Positions 5,117 through 6,116 of a DNA stretch of 6,116 nt are shown piece by piece. Below the pieces are notes generated by a model. It was not told the origin of the DNA. It searched no databases and saw nothing but the letters and a program-made list of their open reading frames with translations. Source of the stretch: Lentisphaeria bacterium (lineage in GTDB: Bacteria; Verrucomicrobiota; Lentisphaeria; Oligosphaerales; Lenti-02); contig JAGLDW010000659.1 in NCBI GenBank assembly GCA_023145395.1, positions 1 to 6,116 on the forward strand, written 5' to 3'. Both the position numbers and the translations under genes were made by a program. Every line of letters starts with the position of its first letter. The first letter of the stretch is position 1.

Positions 5117-6070
5117 CTTGTAGACGAAGATTGCGTAGATGACCAGCAGAAGAGCGCCGATGACTCGGCGGGCACTGCCCGTGATCGTCACCACTCCGAG
5201 GTGCAGGAACCCCAGAGCCGCAGTCAGCCCCATTCCCACGGAGAAGAACAGAGAGACGGGGATGGGGGTGAGCACCGCGCCAATGCCGATGCAGAGGGGG
5301 ATGCAGATGTGTCCGTCGCCCACTTGGGAACTGTAGACGATGTCGGCGCGTTTGATTGCGGCATAGTAGAATGCCGGCACTGCATTTGGCAGGACGGTGA
5401 GCCAACCGCTGAGCCAGCCCACATTCCGATAACTGATGAAGCCTGTCTCGATCTGCGAGATCCATGCGGTCAGCCCGTCTATGCAGACGAACATCAACGC
5501 CGCACCGACCAGGATCCCGATGAAATCAAGGACGAGGCCACTGCCGAACTTCCGCCCGGTTTCGACGTTTGTACGCAGAACGTTGAATACTTCGACCAGT
5601 TGCCAGAACAAGAATAGTGCGATCAGGGTCAGCCCGTCGCCAACCGACAACTCCCCGTCCATTCCCAGCGCCCATGTGATCCCGGTGAAGACCAGCAGCG
5701 CCACGAGGGTCAGGGCCAGAGACAGGCGGCTTAGACGGAATCCACGCGCCGCTTTTTTCGCCACCTTTCCCCTGGGTATGATGTGCAGCCCCCAGATCAA
5801 GGCGGGCAGGCCGATCAGCAGAGTCAGGTTGGTGATGTTGTTGACCAGGGCATTGACCACTACCTCCTCCCCTGGGCCATGACGGCGGGCAAGGGCGATG
5901 ACAAAGAAGACGTTGGGGGCGCCGGAGCAGTAGGGGATGACCAGGGTGCCGAGAACCGTGCCCTCGAATCCCTGGCGCTCCATGTGGTTGAGGCAACCGA
6001 GCATGAGCACCGAGGCTCCGAGGAAGCCTGCCAGTAGAAGCCAGGGGGATGACAAGAGAGCTTCGAGCAT
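5099..6070 (-). CDS. CaCA-family (sodium/calcium exchanger-like) membrane protein, divergent
   Basis: A 323-residue inner-membrane protein with about ten hydrophobic segments (about 9-27, 38-62, 72-98, 115-135, 145-165, 178-203, 216-238, 254-274, 275-297 and 302-321), the length and layout of prokaryotic cation/Ca exchangers. The first alpha repeat (43-94) reads CSGAPNVF (48-55) and then VNALVNNITNLTLLIG (72-87), matching the G-x-x-x-P-E/D and GNxxGSNxxNxxLxLG pattern of the family, closest in feel to the GAPDVF motif of NCLX/CCX-type members. The second (222-275) reads LTVLPN (224-229) and then SSQVGDGHICIPLCIG (247-262). The acidic residue that binds the cation in each repeat is Asn here (N53 and N229), while D252 stands where Ser is usual. 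The transported ion is therefore uncertain. The ATG at 6070 has only a weak ribosome-binding site (GCGGA, about 9 nt away); an in-frame stop at 6115-6113 limits extension. It is the most upstream gene fully in the window. Confidence 0.82.
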   Translation of the reverse strand: MLEALLSSPWLLLAGFLGASVLMLGCLNHMERQGFEGTVLGTLVIPYCSGAPNVFFVIALARRHGPGEEVVVNALVNNITNLTLLIGLPALIWGLHIIPRGKVAKKAARGFRLSRLSLALTLVALLVFTGITWALGMDGELSVGDGLTLIALFLFWQLVEVFNVLRTNVETGRKFGSGLVLDFIGILVGAALMFVCIDGLTAWISQIETGFISYRNVGWLSGWLTVLPNAVPAFYYAAIKRADIVYSSQVGDGHICIPLCIGIGAVLTPIPVSLFFSVGMGLTAALGFLHLGVVTITGSARRVIGALLLVIYAIFVYKGLFAG

Positions 6071-6095
6071 GGTTAGGGTCCGCGCGAAAACAACT

Positions 6096-6116
6096 TTACA
6101 TTTTGCTGCTGTTCAT
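6096..6116 (-). other. Window-edge reading frame, possible 3' end of an upstream gene or mini-ORF
   Basis: On the minus strand the last bases read ATG AAC AGC AGC AAA ATG TAA, ending at 6096, 25 bp before the exchanger start. It could be a six-codon leader peptide or simply the last codons of a gene beyond the window. Nothing distinguishes the two, and neither may be real. Confidence 0.15.

Noticed and set aside
4171..5142. Long plus-strand open frame (323 codons) opposite the zinc-ribbon gene
   Set aside because: It is antisense to the Cys-rich repeats and extends across the intergenic promoter region. Its translation has no recognisable motif, and no good ribosome-binding site was identified. 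The minus-strand frame has clear periodic conserved motifs.

Overview
The window reads as one bacterial chromosomal segment in which all six supported genes lie on the minus strand, so transcription runs from position 6116 towards position 1. The DNA is fairly GC-rich by eye. Nothing indicates a mobile element, CRISPR array, tRNA or rRNA. The Pal lipoprotein implies a diderm envelope. Together with a GH29 fucosidase, a DUF4282-type membrane protein and a large multi-zinc-ribbon protein, the content is compatible with a Verrucomicrobia/Lentisphaerae/Kiritimatiellota-like or Sumerlaeota/Hydrogenedentota-like lineage. That placement is a low-confidence guess, because no marker gene is present.

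Layout in transcription order. (1) 6070-5099 encodes a multi-pass cation exchanger of the CaCA type (sodium/calcium exchanger fold). In it the usual ion-binding acidic residue of both alpha repeats appears to be asparagine. (2) A 127-bp gap holds a plausible promoter and a short 5' hairpin. (3) 4971-2938 encodes the most unusual gene: eight consecutive four-cysteine zinc-ribbon units of about 49 residues, followed by an SGNH/GDSL-hydrolase-like domain whose serine, asparagine and Asp-His positions are largely substituted. (4) A 154-bp gap holds two small hairpins and a good sigma70-like promoter. (5) 2783-2175 encodes a Pal/OmpA-type peptidoglycan-binding lipoprotein. (6) 2108-741 encodes a GH29 alpha-L-fucosidase without a visible signal peptide, probably starting at TTG. 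(7) 676-317 encodes a DUF4282-like two-helix membrane protein. It is followed after 23 bp by (8) 293-81, a 70-residue one-helix protein with a Cys/His-rich tail. Positions 1-80 hold only small inverted repeats.

The genes do not form an obvious single pathway. The clearest functional units are the DUF4282/small Cys-His membrane protein pair, and the zinc-ribbon/degenerate-SGNH gene, which appears to be transcribed from its own promoter. That gene is the best candidate here for something undescribed: a cytoplasmic, cysteine-rich, repeat-built protein that probably binds several zinc ions and carries what looks like a non-catalytic hydrolase fold.
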